DNA from: Torreya grandis
Taxonomy: Eukaryota; Streptophyta; Pinopsida; Cupressales; Taxaceae
Length of the DNA: 64,000 nucleotides
Reading direction: 5' to 3'
NCBI GenBank assembly: GCA_037957365.1
Contig: JARHVA010005486.1
Span: forward strand, 124,001-188,000
Made by a program: the position numbers and the translations under genes. Positions 54,090-64,000 of this stretch are shown piece by piece; position 1 is the first letter of the stretch, and every line of letters begins with the position of its first letter. The notes beneath the pieces were generated by a model. It did not search any database, was not told the DNA's origin, and worked only from the letters and a program-made list of their open reading frames with translations.

Positions 54090-54970
54090 TGTTAAATCAA
54101 TCAACCATTGACATCAACCTTCCCTCTCACAATAACCCTCACATCCTCAAGATTGGTCAATCTTTAGATTCCTCTAAGCAAATTGATTATGCCACATTTT
54201 TTAATGATCATAGCAAAGCCTTCACTTGGTCTTATAATGACATGTCTTGTATTTACCCCTCTATCATCACCCATAACATTGTCACCAATTGAGATGCTAA
54301 ACCTATTAAGTAGAAAATTCAAAAAATGCATCCTTGTATTGCTCTCCTTATCAAAGAGGAGCTCTAATGCCTCCTCTCTGTTAACTTTATCGAACTCAGT
54401 GACTGCCCATAATGGATTTACAATATTGTTACTATCATGAAAGCAACTAGAGGAATCTGTATTTACACTAACTATCATGATTTAAACCTCACTTATCTAA
54501 AAGATGATTTCCCACTACCTAGTATCGACCAACTTGTTGATTTAACGATCAACGATGAGATGTTATCACTTATGGACAAGTTTTTTTGGATATAATCAAA
54601 TCCTAGTTTCTCCTAAGGATTAACACAAGACCACCTTTATTAGCCCATGGGGAACTTTTTATTATCGGGTCATGTCTTTTAGCCTAAAAAATATTGGTGC
54701 AACTTACCAACATGCCATGACCTACATTTTCCATGATCTCCCACACAAAATTATAGAAGATTACGTGGATGACTTACTTAGAAAGTATAAACTTCACCAA
54801 GAACACTTGATAAATCTCAAAACCATATTTACTCATCTCCTCTAATATAATGTTTGACTAAACCCAAAGAAATGTGTCTTTGGTGTTCTTTCTGGTAAAC
54901 TCTTAGGTTTTATCATTTCTCTCCATGGTATCAAATTTGATCCTACTAAGGTTAGATTAATTATAGATAT
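54090..54970 (+). pseudogene. Tat-type reverse transcriptase
   Basis: The N-terminal part (54089-54289 open) ends before HPCIALLIKEEL. Core motifs are TRGICIYTNYHDLNLTYLKD, DFPLPSIDQLVDLTINDEML, SLMDKFF, then in another frame TTFISPWGTFYYRVMSFSLK and NIGATYQHAMTYIFHDLP. The catalytic EDYVDDLLRKYK is intact, YVDD at 54762-54773, followed by LNPKKCVFGVLSGKLLGFII. The wording is that of plant Tat-clade RT. At least two frameshifts and several stops inactivate it. Confidence 0.92.
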
Positions 54971-55480
54971 GCCTCCACCTACTAATATCAAATAACTCTG
55001 CATCCTACAAGGTAAACTCTAGTCAATTCAACATTTCATTTCCTAGTAATCTGATTGTTGCCAACCCTTTCACCATCTCCTCAAAAAGGACGTCTCCTTC
55101 CAATGGAATACAAAACTCCAAGAAGCCTTTGAAACACTTAAAAAAATACCTCCTTTCCCCATTGGTTCTTATTCCATCTAAGGAAAATCATCCTTTTTAC
55201 CTATACATTTCCACAGCAGACTATTCTCTAGCTTCTATGATTGCACATCGAGATGACCAACATTGAAAATAGGTAGTTTATTATATAAGTCACACACTTA
55301 TCAATTATGAGACTCAATATACCCATACTAAAAAAATTTTCATTGTATTGGTCTATTCTACCTCTAAGCTTTGAAATTATCTCCTAAATCACATAACCTA
55401 TGTGGTCACCCATACTAATCCTCTCAAATACATGCATTCCAAACCTTATCACAACCATGTATCTTGATGGATCATGCTTC
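54971..55480 (+). pseudogene. Tat-type first RNase H
   Basis: After RLIIDMPPPTNIK come LKKDVSFQWNTKLQEAFETL, then decayed pieces that match the RNase H linked to RT: the LYISATDSA-type site is seen as PIHFHSRLFSSFYD in a shifted frame, so the catalytic residues cannot be confirmed. HTYQLxDSIYPY and the NxCGHPYxSSQIHAF remnants follow. Stops are dense. Confidence 0.7.
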
Positions 55481-56150
55481 TTGCTAGATTTGACCTAGAG
55501 TTTATTCAAAAAAATTCAATTAAAGGGCAAACAATCATGGACCAGTTAGTTGCTACCCCTTTACCTGATAACCAACCTTCAAATTTTGAATTCCTTGATG
55601 AATCTATTGCAACACTTTCTACCAATGACATCTCCTATCAAATGATGATATTGTTTGATGGATCTAAATACCAACATGGTGGAGGTGTGGGAATCATACT
55701 AATTTCTTTATAAGGTGATCTTATGCCTTTGTCATTCAAATCAGATTTTGAATGCACTAACAATATGACCAAATATGAGGCTTTGATTTTAGGACTTCAC
55801 ATAACTCTCTTCTTAGGTATCAAATCCATAACCATTTTCAATGATTCTCAACTATTGGTTAATCAAGTTAATGGTTCTTACCTATGCAAAAATGAAATTT
55901 TGCAATGGTATAAACATCATGTAGATACACTCTTAGGCTCATTTGAATCTCATCTCTTGCAAACTATTCCTTGATCTACAAAGAAGTTTTTTGACATGAT
56001 GGCTTCACTTGCTTCACACATACCCTCTTCATCCTCCTCCTCAAGAATCTATGTCATCGTGCATCACTTAACATTACCCTCATACATCTCAACTAACATC
56101 CTCTTTGTAGGAAATGTAACTTATGGTACAAATAACTCAAAGATTATCTT
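55474..56150 (+). pseudogene. Second (archaeal-type) RNase H of the Tat clade
   Basis: Two open pieces, 55474-55710 and 55723-55971, give FDLEFIQKNSIKGQTIMDQL, ILFDGSKYQHGGGVGIILIS, CTNNMTKYEALILGLHITLF and SITIFNDSQLLVNQVNGSYL. The D-G-S, Y-E-A and D-S-Q sites are the acidic catalytic positions, all kept. The presence of this extra RNase H between RT-RNase H and integrase is the strongest mark of the Tat/Ogre clade. One stop separates the pieces. Confidence 0.9.
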
Positions 56151-57381
56151 TCCTTGTTTATTACCCCTCCTAGTCTTTTTAATGATGGGAAAAGGGCCTT
56201 TATAAAATGTGTCACTCATTACACTATATTAGGGGGACTTCTCTATAAGCAAGGTTTTGATGGTCTTCTCCTTAAATGCCTAACTAGTAATGAGACTCCC
56301 TTTGATATTAAGGAAGTCTATGATGGGATTTGTGGTGGGAATTTCAATGGCCATATGGTTTCTAAACATATTCTTTGACTTCGCTATTATTGGCCCACAC
56401 TTCATTAGGATTGTGCTAACTACCTTTGACATTACATCAAGTGTCAAAAACACACTAAACTCCTTCACATTCCCAATCATGCATTGCAAGTTGATAAAGA
56501 ATTATGGCCCTTCTCCCAATGGGGCTTAGATCTAATTAGAGAGATTAACCCTCAGTCATTGCTCTATCATTGATTTATCATTACTACCACTGAATACTTC
56601 ACCAAGTGGGTCAAGGTCGTTCCTCTCATTTCCAAAAAAGCTAAAAAATTTATTGAATTCATTAACCATTACATCATTTGTCAATTTAGTGTACCCCACA
56701 AGATTATAATAGCTAATGGCAAGTCTTTCAAAAACATGACTATTTAAGGTCTTTGTGATACATTTGGAATCAAATTAAGCTTCTCATCACCATCCTATCC
56801 CCAAGCTAATGGATAGGTAGAATCTTCTAACAAAAATTTGACCAAGATTCTCATGAAAGTAGTCAATGATATGGACAAGGATTGACAAACATTCATTCCT
56901 TTTGCTTTATGGGCTTACCACACTAGCATTCAAACCTCTATGTGTACTAAACCATTTTCATTGGTATATGGGATGGAGGCTATTTTACCTCTTGAGGTCT
57001 AGATTCTTTCTCTTTACATGTCTCTATATGATATACTTACTAACGATGCCTTTTGCCAAGAACGTTTGGCCCAACTTGAATTTCTTGATGAATGTCATCT
57101 CATAACTCTCAACCACCTCCAAGTCTATCAAGAGCGTATCAAACATGTTATAAAAAAACCTCAAAGAGTGAGATTTCAATATAGGAGATATCATCTTAAA
57201 ATAAAATCAACATGTGACAAACATGCAAAAAAGCAAATGGGGTAAATTTGCTCCTAATTGGCTTGGACCTTATATCATAACTCACAAGTAGGGTTATGAA
57301 ACTTATCACTTTTCTTCTCTTGAAGGAAGGCCAGAACCCAAGCCTTTAAATGCTTTACACCTACAACCATTCTTTTGTTAA
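56150..57381 (+). pseudogene. Tat-type integrase
   Basis: The zinc-binding part reads EVYDGICGGNFNGHMVSKHI, LRYYWPTLH, DCANYL and IKCQKHTK, with one His of the HHCC set changed to Asp/Tyr. The core has QWGLDLIREINPQ (first Asp), TTEYFTKWVKVVPLISKKAK, KIIIANGKSFKNM (second site D changed to A in IIANGKSF) and SPSYPQANG with the third-site VESSNKNLTKILMK. NWLGPYIITHK and YETYHFSSLEGRPEPKPLNA lead to LHLQPFFC and a TAA at 57379-57381. No chromodomain follows. Confidence 0.9.
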
Positions 57382-57650
57382 ACCAACATCACTTTACTTC
57401 ATGTTTCACTTGAGCTCGTCCCTTGAGCATCCCTACCTATTACATTCATTTCCCTTCCTCTTCACCCTTACTCCTATACTCTTAGATAAATTACCATATG
57501 ATGTGGTTTTATCCTCATAGTGGAAAACTCCTAAGAATCTATAGTCTTATCCATGACTATAAAAATTAACAAAAATAAAAAAATAAAAATAAAAAATGGG
57601 ATATTTGAAAAAAGTTCTAAAATCTCAGGTTATGTTTTTCAACATAGACT

Positions 57651-57772
57651 GCTCTCTTGAAGGATAGTTATGTAACTTCCCTCTAATATTATCAATATAA
57701 TGCTCCCTTGAAGGACAACTATTTAAAATTAAAACAAACACTTAGACCACTCCCTTGAAGGATGGCTAAGCC
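57651..57772 (+). repeat. Three CTCCCTTGAAGGA units, about 50-bp spacing
   Basis: gctctcttgaaggatagtta, tgctcccttgaaggacaact and ccactcccttgaaggatggc at 57651, 57701 and 57748. The core TCCCTTGAAGGA is nearly self-complementary. Confidence 0.75.
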
Positions 57773-58260
57773 AAGATTTATTCTCAAAGGGAAAAACAAA
57801 TGCAAAAGGCTCCCCATCTTTTTTCACAACCTTAACCTATACAAAATTCCATTGTAGGCTTCCTCCATTGATCAACTTACACTAAAAAAAAACTTTAATT
57901 CATGGATTTTCCTATATTATCTCTTGGATTACCCACAAAAGGGACATCATTTCTACTTAGTATGTTATGCCATCTAAACATTTTCCATCATTCTACCTGT
58001 TTTACCCTCACACTATTTTAAGGGAATATGAAGCTCACTTAACATGAGGTAAACACGATACTTCTATAACAAACACAATGGTTCAAAGATATGAGGCATG
58101 AAAGAGGATCATTTTCCTAAGCCTATTTATGTGCTCAAATACTATCTTTGCCAATGCACAAGTGTTTTGCCTTTTATTTTTCTATCCACATCACATGTCG
58201 ATATATCTATTTAAGATGCAAAAATAATACCAACATTTACCTAACCAACCTATTTATTTT

Positions 58261-58430
58261 ACACATACACCATCACAATTAAGGAAAAATGTTAAAATAG
58301 CCTAATATGACCAACATTCTAATTTTAAGCATAAACCATCACAAATATAGAAAAATGCTAAGATAAAGATAACCAATCAACTATGCATATACCATCACAT
58401 AAATAAGAAGGCTAGTCTAACATCAAATAG
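58261..58430. repeat. Short tandem repeat, three units of about 56-66 bp
   Basis: cataCACCATCACAATTAAGG at 58264, catAAACCATCACAAATATAG at 58330 and catATACCATCACATAAATAAG at 58386, each followed by aaaaatgttaa, aaaaatgctaa or gaaggctag. Confidence 0.6.
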
Positions 58431-58699
58431 CATGATCAACATCCAAATTAACATAGCAATAAATGAACATCATCCATATCAACATCATAAACATAAGCAA
58501 TGCATCTCAAATAGACACAAGGCAAAGAATGAACATCTCATATATAAATATGTGATCAAATATATGTTTATCATCTACATCATCAAAATATCATAAATGT
58601 TTCAAAATATACATCTCACATCTTTAGCTTATAAATTGGTATCCATATAACATATATAAATACAAAATTGGTAAAAATTGAAATTCAAGGTCCTCAAGG

Positions 58700-60060
58700 C
58701 TCTCCCTAAGGTCATGAGGATGTTGTATCATCACCACTCTTTGTCCATCTGCATCAATTTGAATTAGAAGTTGTCACATGTGACATCAACCTCTCTTACT
58801 CTCTAAAATTTGAATATAACTATATCTATAAAAACTCTCTAATCACCCTCTCATAGTAAGTAATCTCATCTAGGGTAGTTAAATACCTCATTATCGATAT
58901 AGTATGTGGAGGACCCATAGACCTTGATGATGGCCTAGCATGTACTGGTCCCTATGGTGGTGGTGGAGGAGGAAGAGTGGCTTGGCCCACTGCTACTCCC
59001 AAAATATCTCTTTCTACCATCACTATAGTCATCTAACTCTATAAAACCATCATATGGCCCTATAGTACTACAACCTAACCTTGTAGAGCCCCAATCTGAA
59101 CGTACAATGTCACCAACTACCCCTATAAGGATAAAACCTCTGCTTGGGATGTCTCTCAAGCCTACACTACTACATCTCAAGTTTGTACTACTATATCTCA
59201 CACTTGTATCAGTACATCTCTCTCTTTAAGTAACACTTGTATATATATTGGTGGCTACTTGACCTCCACCACTAGATGCAACCCTACCCACCAACCTATA
59301 GAGGTAGCTATACACCATAGGTCCCGAACACCTGGACCTACTGGTAGCTCCTCAAAATTTGGCCCTTTAGTCTCCTTAGGCAATGGTAAATTTGCCTCTA
59401 TGTCATCCCTCCTCTATCAATGGAAATAAAGTAGAATATCCTACACAATCCTAAACTATCTCCTAATCTATGCCTGGGTACCATCTCTAACTCACCAACT
59501 CATCTCCCCCTAACCCATAATGAGCTCTATAACCCAATCAGCTACTCTACCTACCCTTTAAAGACTAGATATGTTATAAATGGTCTCCACATGATATCTA
59601 TAGGGATCAGTGCCTTGATCATGCACCTATAGTAGGTGATGTCTCGCATGATGCCATCCACTCAGGTTTGTGCCATCCCATCTCTCTATCATCTTAATCT
59701 AGCCCTGAAGTTGGCCAAAATAGTGGTAGGTAGCCCTAGTGCTCATGTCACCATGATGTGCTCATATGACCAATAGTGCAAAAGATAGCTAACACAAAAA
59801 TTGTATCACTAACACAACCTCAAACCCCATAGCTCTCTATATAACTATGTCAAAAATACTAAACCCCATGAAAAAATGGTCCACTACTCTATCATCTACG
59901 TAAGTAAACCAATTAAAGTACTTGGAAATCTCCCTCTATCTATATCTGATCATCATCATGATTCTAAGATTATATTATTCCTCATCAGCCATGTAGAGTG
60001 GCTCATATGCAAAGCTCACAGAGTGGTAGGTCACATCACTGACATGTTCCCCATATAATT
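58700..60060 (-). pseudogene. Candidate antisense coding stretch in the Tat 3' region
   Basis: The minus strand reads coding-like in several pieces: YHSVSFAYEPLYMADEE, YFNWFTYVDDRVVDHFFMGF, IERWDGTNLSGWHHARHH, DPYRYHVETIYNISSL, RVADWVIELIMG, EANLPLPKETKGPNFEELPV and GVRDLWCIATSIGWWVGLHL, then at 58935-59201 a Gly/Ser/Thr-rich open frame. Tat-clade elements often have an antisense frame here. The YVDD in one piece is by chance, not RT. Stops and frameshifts prevent a domain call. Confidence 0.4.
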
Positions 60061-60445
60061 GACCATATGTATATCATGATCCTTTCTCGAGCATGTGAAA
60101 AGCTCCTCACTCTAGAGTGGTAATCATAAAATCCTATAAACATCCTCTTGTGTTGCTATCAACTCTTTGATCAGTAGATGAAAGGTGTTAGTTATATAAT
60201 CCCACCTCTCACTCAATGTGATCATCATTGACACATCTTGTTTCACATGATAGCATCATCACACTTCTCCCAAACTGATGGCTGCTATATGATCCCACTC
60301 ATTTATAGTAACATCTCTCCTCATACACATTAATAACCTCAACAAATAGTCTCATAGTGTAAGCTCCATCCTCACCTACATCCATACATAAATAGATCAG
60401 GTCACATTCCTTTTAATATACTCCCTCACAACCATTTTCCCTACT

Positions 60446-60840
60446 GATTAGGATAACTACATTGGTCTAAGGCCCTAAACTAGGCTATGTAGGTAACATT
60501 TAGTTGACATGGGGTCTTTTGAGGTTAGCTCAACTATAAACCCACCTTCCTAATTACCCTAGGATTCACTGCCTCTATGTCTCTCTCTCTACCCTAGGCC
60601 TTCCCACCTATTCTAACTCTAGGCCTCACTACCTATATTCTTTACTCTTAATGCTATAACTTGGCTTTTAAAATAAACCTAGACCTCTCAAATATATTTT
60701 TACCTGTTTTCCTACAATCACCCTTTTAGATATTTTTCCTAAGTTTTAGGAGAACTACATTGTCTTAAGGCCGTAAATTGGGCTATATAGGCACTACTTA
60801 AATGATACAGGGTCTTCTAAGGCTAGCATAGCCATTAGGC
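60446..60840. repeat. Duplicated segment, about 300 bp apart
   Basis: 60446-60545 and 60745-60840 share aggataactacattggtcta / aggagaactacattgtctta, aaggcc-taaa-t-ggctat, and catggggtcttttgaggttag / tacagggtcttctaaggctag. The stretch between also contains shorter ctaggcctcactacc repeats. Confidence 0.65.
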
Positions 60841-60900
60841 TAGTTAACCACTCCCATTAGAGATCACAAAGTCACCATTTCTCTTGTTTGTTAATTTTTA

Positions 60901-61085
60901 ATAGTAATCAACACTAGCATCAATGCCGACATCAACACTTTATCAACCTATGTATCAAATGACATCTGTAGCACACTATCAACCTCAGTGTTAGGTTAAC
61001 TAATGTTAGTCAACCTTGGTGCCATGTTGACTAACATCAGTCAATAATTGGCTAACATTAGTTGATCTCATCGATCTCGATGATT
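60901..61085. repeat. GTTGATG/CATCAAC motif cluster, 3' region
   Basis: Many short units in both orientations: AGCATCAATGCCGACATCAA, CTAATGTTAGTCAACC, GACTAACATCAGTCAA, GCTAACATTAGTTGATC and CATCGATCTCGATGA. They resemble the leader and LTR clusters. Confidence 0.6.
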
Positions 61086-61454
61086 AGTTTGGCTTCAAAG
61101 CATAATGACCCAAACTGAACCTACCCAATTCCCCTAGAAAACCACCCCTAAATCCCCCTAAATTTTCCTACACCTACCCTAACCTATTTTCTCCTCCCCC
61201 CCAATCCTATTTTTTACACATTCACCTATCATTTAAACTAAAAATTGTAAATAGAAAATCAAAGTAGTCTGGGCTTTTACCTCATCTCATCATCTCCTCC
61301 TTACTATAATTGCTAGCCCTTGTGGTCTTGCACCTCCTACTAGGTCCCCTCCTTGTACTTCCATCTCAAATCACTCTCAATGCCCTATTTATTCTCTCTA
61401 ATCAACAAGTTGTAAATGAGTTTGGTTGGCCACCAAACCCCCTTTTTTCAAGTT

Positions 61455-61560
61455 TGGTTGGTTGTTGATGTTGGCAATCTTGACCTACTATGCTAATGTT
61501 GGTGCTTACAATTACTCATATTGACAATGTTGCCCTAATTATGTTGACATTGGCACCTTT
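61455..61560. repeat. GTTGATGTTGG motif cluster, 3' region
   Basis: Units GTTGATGTTGGCAATC, GCTAATGTTGGTGC, CATATTGACAATGTTGC and ATGTTGACATTGGCACC repeat within about 100 bases. Confidence 0.55.
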
Positions 61561-62195
61561 CAAAACATGTTTTTCACCACAAAAACACCCAAATTTTCAA
61601 AAATTTACCCACACATTGGGGCAATTGGAGAACACATATATCTCCCCCAACCATGATAAAATGACATTGAAGATAACTCAAATCTTCACCCTCAATGATT
61701 TTGTTTGGAGATCATGAATATTTCCTTGCTCATTGACCCTTTTACACTAGACATACATTAATTGTCCTAATTATAGTTGGCTATTATGCACACACATGTA
61801 TTTTAGGTGTTGTGTATGGAAACCAAGTCTATCCTATCACCTTCAACCCCTTTTATGTTTCCTAAGGACACTTCCAACCTCAGATACCTAGGTCACATTG
61901 ACCATTAGAGCTACAAATTTGATTGATTTAACCTGTTAGCTATCACTTATAAGCTATGCTTTGGTTATTTCTATCCAAGTCCTCCTTAACCTTGCCTATT
62001 CTTAACATTGTCAACTATAGCTCATTGTACGTAACAATGCTTAATTCTCCACCACTCACCCAATTACCTTTCTATCAAAATGGTACCTAATTTTGGTTTC
62101 TCCTCCATTGATTCCTATTTTGAGGGGGGATACCTCATCCAATACTTGGAGCATCTAACTCCCATTTTTGTTTTGCAACATGTCAGTATAAATTA

Positions 62196-62214
62196 CAAAA
62201 CAAAAAGGGGTAAA
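62196..62214 (+). other. Tat-type polypurine tract
   Basis: CAAAACAAAAAGGGGTAAA lies directly before the TGTAGA start of the 3' LTR. Confidence 0.8.
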
Positions 62215-63741
62215 TGTAGACACCAAAATTATGTCCCACACATGTGCATAACCCTCTGTGTCAAAACCCCCCTAAATTCATTTTAATAATAACAATTAAT
62301 CTCCCTAACCCATACTTTTACCCCTCACACATTTAGTTAATTTAAAATAATTAATTAAGTTAATTAAAAACTCCTATTGCCACCTTACCTAGCCACCTCA
62401 CTGTATGACTAATTCTCCCTTGATGAGTCACCTCAAGACCTGGTCCCCTCATCCTAACTACCTAAGACTTATTCCTCATTCTAAACTAAATTCATAAATA
62501 ACTACTTCCTCCCTAACCTCCTATTTTTACCATTTTATAATTGGTGTCACATTCATCATGCACAACAATAGAAAATAGGCCAAAAATATAAAGGTTTACC
62601 TATTTTAGGGTCGTTGACATCAGTCATCCCATGGTTGATGTTGGTGGGTTACCTGTCAATGCTAGTGGGATCAATGACATTATCAATATAAGCCAAACTC
62701 CAACCTCTATTTTAGGTTAGAAAAAATTAAGAAAATCAATTCTTACTCTCATTTAAGCTCCCAGCATTCTATTTTTTTACATCCAAGTTTATAATCACTC
62801 TATGTAAGTTAATCACCATCAACAACTGAGATCTTGAGGACTAATAACATTTACTTGTTCTCTCTATTCAGGCATTTAGGTTTGAACTCTCAAATAGAAA
62901 CCATCAACCTGGCACTTATCATTTAATGACCACCATAGCTAAGTATATCATTGATACTATAGGTCATTTAAATATTTATTCTTCTATTTTTTTATATCTA
63001 CCCTACACTACTTTATGCACTTCTTACCATACCTCTATGAGGGATTTAAAAAGCTTCCTTGCTTGTTTCCCTTTACATGCATACCAAACCTCTAACCAAA
63101 CTTAAACAAGCCATAAACTCCTTGTCCTAACTCTCTCAACCTCTCTAACCTAATCCAAACCATTTCCCAAACCCAAAAAAGATCTCTACAACTTCTCAAA
63201 TAATTATTACCCCTAACGACATCAGCATCCTAACTAACATCGGTCACCTCACTACTAATCTTGATAGCCTAATTGATATCGGTCATATAGCTATTGATGT
63301 CAGTGACTGTCAATTTCCTAACCTCTTCAAAACCTACTGAAACAACTTCTAAAACACAAAAAAAACACCTCACCTTCACCCTGTCACTCTCTACTATGAA
63401 CATGTTATTTAAAATGGTAATTTTATCTCTCTTTTACTCTCTATTTACCTCTATTTTAGTTATTTATTATTATTTTGCCTCTCAAAAGTGGACTATCATC
63501 TCTAGGGAAGTTTCACACCTCTTAGAACAAGTGCATAGCTTGGAAGCCCACTCATTTATCTGATAATAAAAATCTTGTGGTAGTGCTTTCTTATTTGTAG
63601 GTAGTCTTCCCCAACCAAATAGGAGTGCTCACAATGTCTGGATATGGTGCGCAAACCAAATCTAGGTTCATTCTCATCCCCTATCCCTATCCTTCTCTCT
63701 ATTTTTTTCTAGATTTAAAATAGACAAAATTTAATCAAACA
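62215..63741 (+). repeat. Tat-type element 3' LTR
   Basis: It runs from TGTAGACACCAAAATTATG to AATTTAATCAAACA and aligns with the left LTR. Both motif clusters recur at 62608-62690 and 63213-63311. Confidence 0.93.
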
Positions 63742-63746
63742 ATATG
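63742..63746 (+). repeat. Target site duplication, right copy
   Basis: ATATG directly after the CA end of the right LTR; identical to 45978-45982. Confidence 0.85.
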
Positions 63747-64000
63747 TTCACTTGGATCCATACATACCTTGGTCTTCTCTTTAAGTTTGGTCTTTTTATT
63801 CATAACATGAGTAGATTATGAAATCCCTTGGCACTATTCAACTTCTATAATATTCTCCACCATAGCAAATAAATTACTTGGATTTGCATTCCCATCATGA
63901 CTCATAATTACCACATTAGGTTTCAATGAGTTAACTTGCCTTCTTCCTTACATCTAGGAGCCTAATTGAACTCATTTTGATTTGATGACCTTTTCTTTTA
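63747..64000 (-). pseudogene. Right half of the minus-strand frame interrupted by the Tat element
   Basis: Read towards the insertion, the minus strand gives SLKPNVVIMSHDGNANPSNL, FAMVENIIEVE, a stop, CQGIS, a stop, then STHVMNKKTKLKEKTKVCMD and PSEHI up to the ATATG duplication. It continues in frame into VIAKQVSFKEQ at 45982 when the insertion is removed. The two stops are TAG and TAA. The start of the frame lies beyond the window. Family unknown. Confidence 0.45.

Larger units (their letters stand above)
57382..62195 (+). other. Tat-type 3' region, 4.8 kb, repeats and possible antisense coding
   Basis: No sense gene was found between the pol stop and the polypurine tract. It holds three CTTGAAGG units (57651-57770), a short tandem repeat (58261-58430), a minus-strand coding-like stretch (58700-60060), a 300-bp-spaced duplication (60446-60840) and two motif clusters (60901-61085, 61455-61560). 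Long 3' regions with tandem repeats or antisense frames are known in the Tat/Ogre clade. Confidence 0.6.
45983..63741 (+). mobile_element. 17.8-kb Ty3/Gypsy element of Tat/Ogre type
   Basis: The element is 17,759 bases, from TGTAGACA to AATCAAACA, with 1.5-kb LTRs and an identical ATATG duplication on both sides. Inside are a 1.4-kb leader, gag, a Pro-rich linker, protease, RT, RNase H, a second RNase H-like domain before integrase, integrase without chromodomain, and a 4.8-kb 3' region. The second RNase H and long noncoding parts are marks of the Tat/Ogre clade. Gag and pol motifs agree with that clade. Stops and frameshifts disable it. In the first ~100 aligned LTR bases I count about 14 differences, so it is old. 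Confidence 0.93.

Noticed and set aside
54164..54478. 104-codon minus-strand frame in the Tat RT region
   Set aside because: It is the antisense of clearly recognisable RT sequence on the + strand.
59800..59930. YVDD in a minus-strand reading of the Tat 3' region
   Set aside because: None of the other RT motifs surround it; the match is by chance.

Overview
The window looks like nuclear DNA of a seed plant with a large, repeat-rich genome. It is AT-rich, CpG dinucleotides are rare, and at least four long-terminal-repeat (LTR) retrotransposons, several of them nested, fill about 75% of it. I see no intact host gene, rRNA, tRNA or CRISPR array. The species cannot be read from the sequence; a gymnosperm or a large-genome monocot would fit, but that is inference. 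Every retroelement gene is broken by stops and frameshifts, and paired LTRs differ at roughly one base in eight in the stretches counted by hand, so the insertions are old.

Layout: 1-3813 is unassigned AT-rich flank. 3814-16757 is a + strand Ty1/Copia element (Copia-1), split in its integrase region by a + strand Ty3/Gypsy chromovirus (7554-14626) with paired LTRs of about 1.4 kb, gag, protease, RT, RNase H, integrase and a C-terminal chromodomain. The 3' LTR of that Gypsy element carries a ~300-bp (GT)n/(TGCG)n microsatellite that its 5' LTR lacks. The Copia-1 3' LTR is cut short at about 16757. 16957-24565 is a minus-strand LTR element with equal 1.45-kb LTRs, a Tyr/Gln/Pro-rich gag-like pseudogene and no visible pol, like a large retrotransposon derivative. 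24574-34451 is a second + strand Copia element (Copia-2) with 2.9-kb LTRs and a nearly complete but decayed gag-pol of SIRE/Maximus-like character.

34452-45977 is not covered by a recognisable element. It holds a minus-strand decayed coding stretch of unknown identity (34468-37060) with a TATA box and splice-donor-like site upstream, two decayed tandem-repeat arrays, and an unbroken 123-codon minus-strand frame (44107-44477).

45983-63741 is a 17.8-kb Ty3/Gypsy element of the Tat/Ogre type with a perfect 5-bp target duplication. Its order is LTR, long leader, gag, Pro-rich linker with a 231-bp in-frame duplication, protease, G-patch-like spacer, RT, RNase H, a second RNase H, integrase, a 4.8-kb 3' region with repeats and a possible antisense coding stretch, then LTR. 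It interrupted a minus-strand reading frame whose halves lie at 45560-45982 and 63742-64000. Short ATCGAT/ATCGGT-type motif clusters, unusually rich in CpG, recur in its leader, 3' region and both LTRs.

As a system, the window is a record of successive retrotransposon insertions followed by mutational decay. The least explained parts are the minus-strand unit at 34.5-37.5 kb, the frame interrupted by the Tat element, and the motif clusters inside that element.
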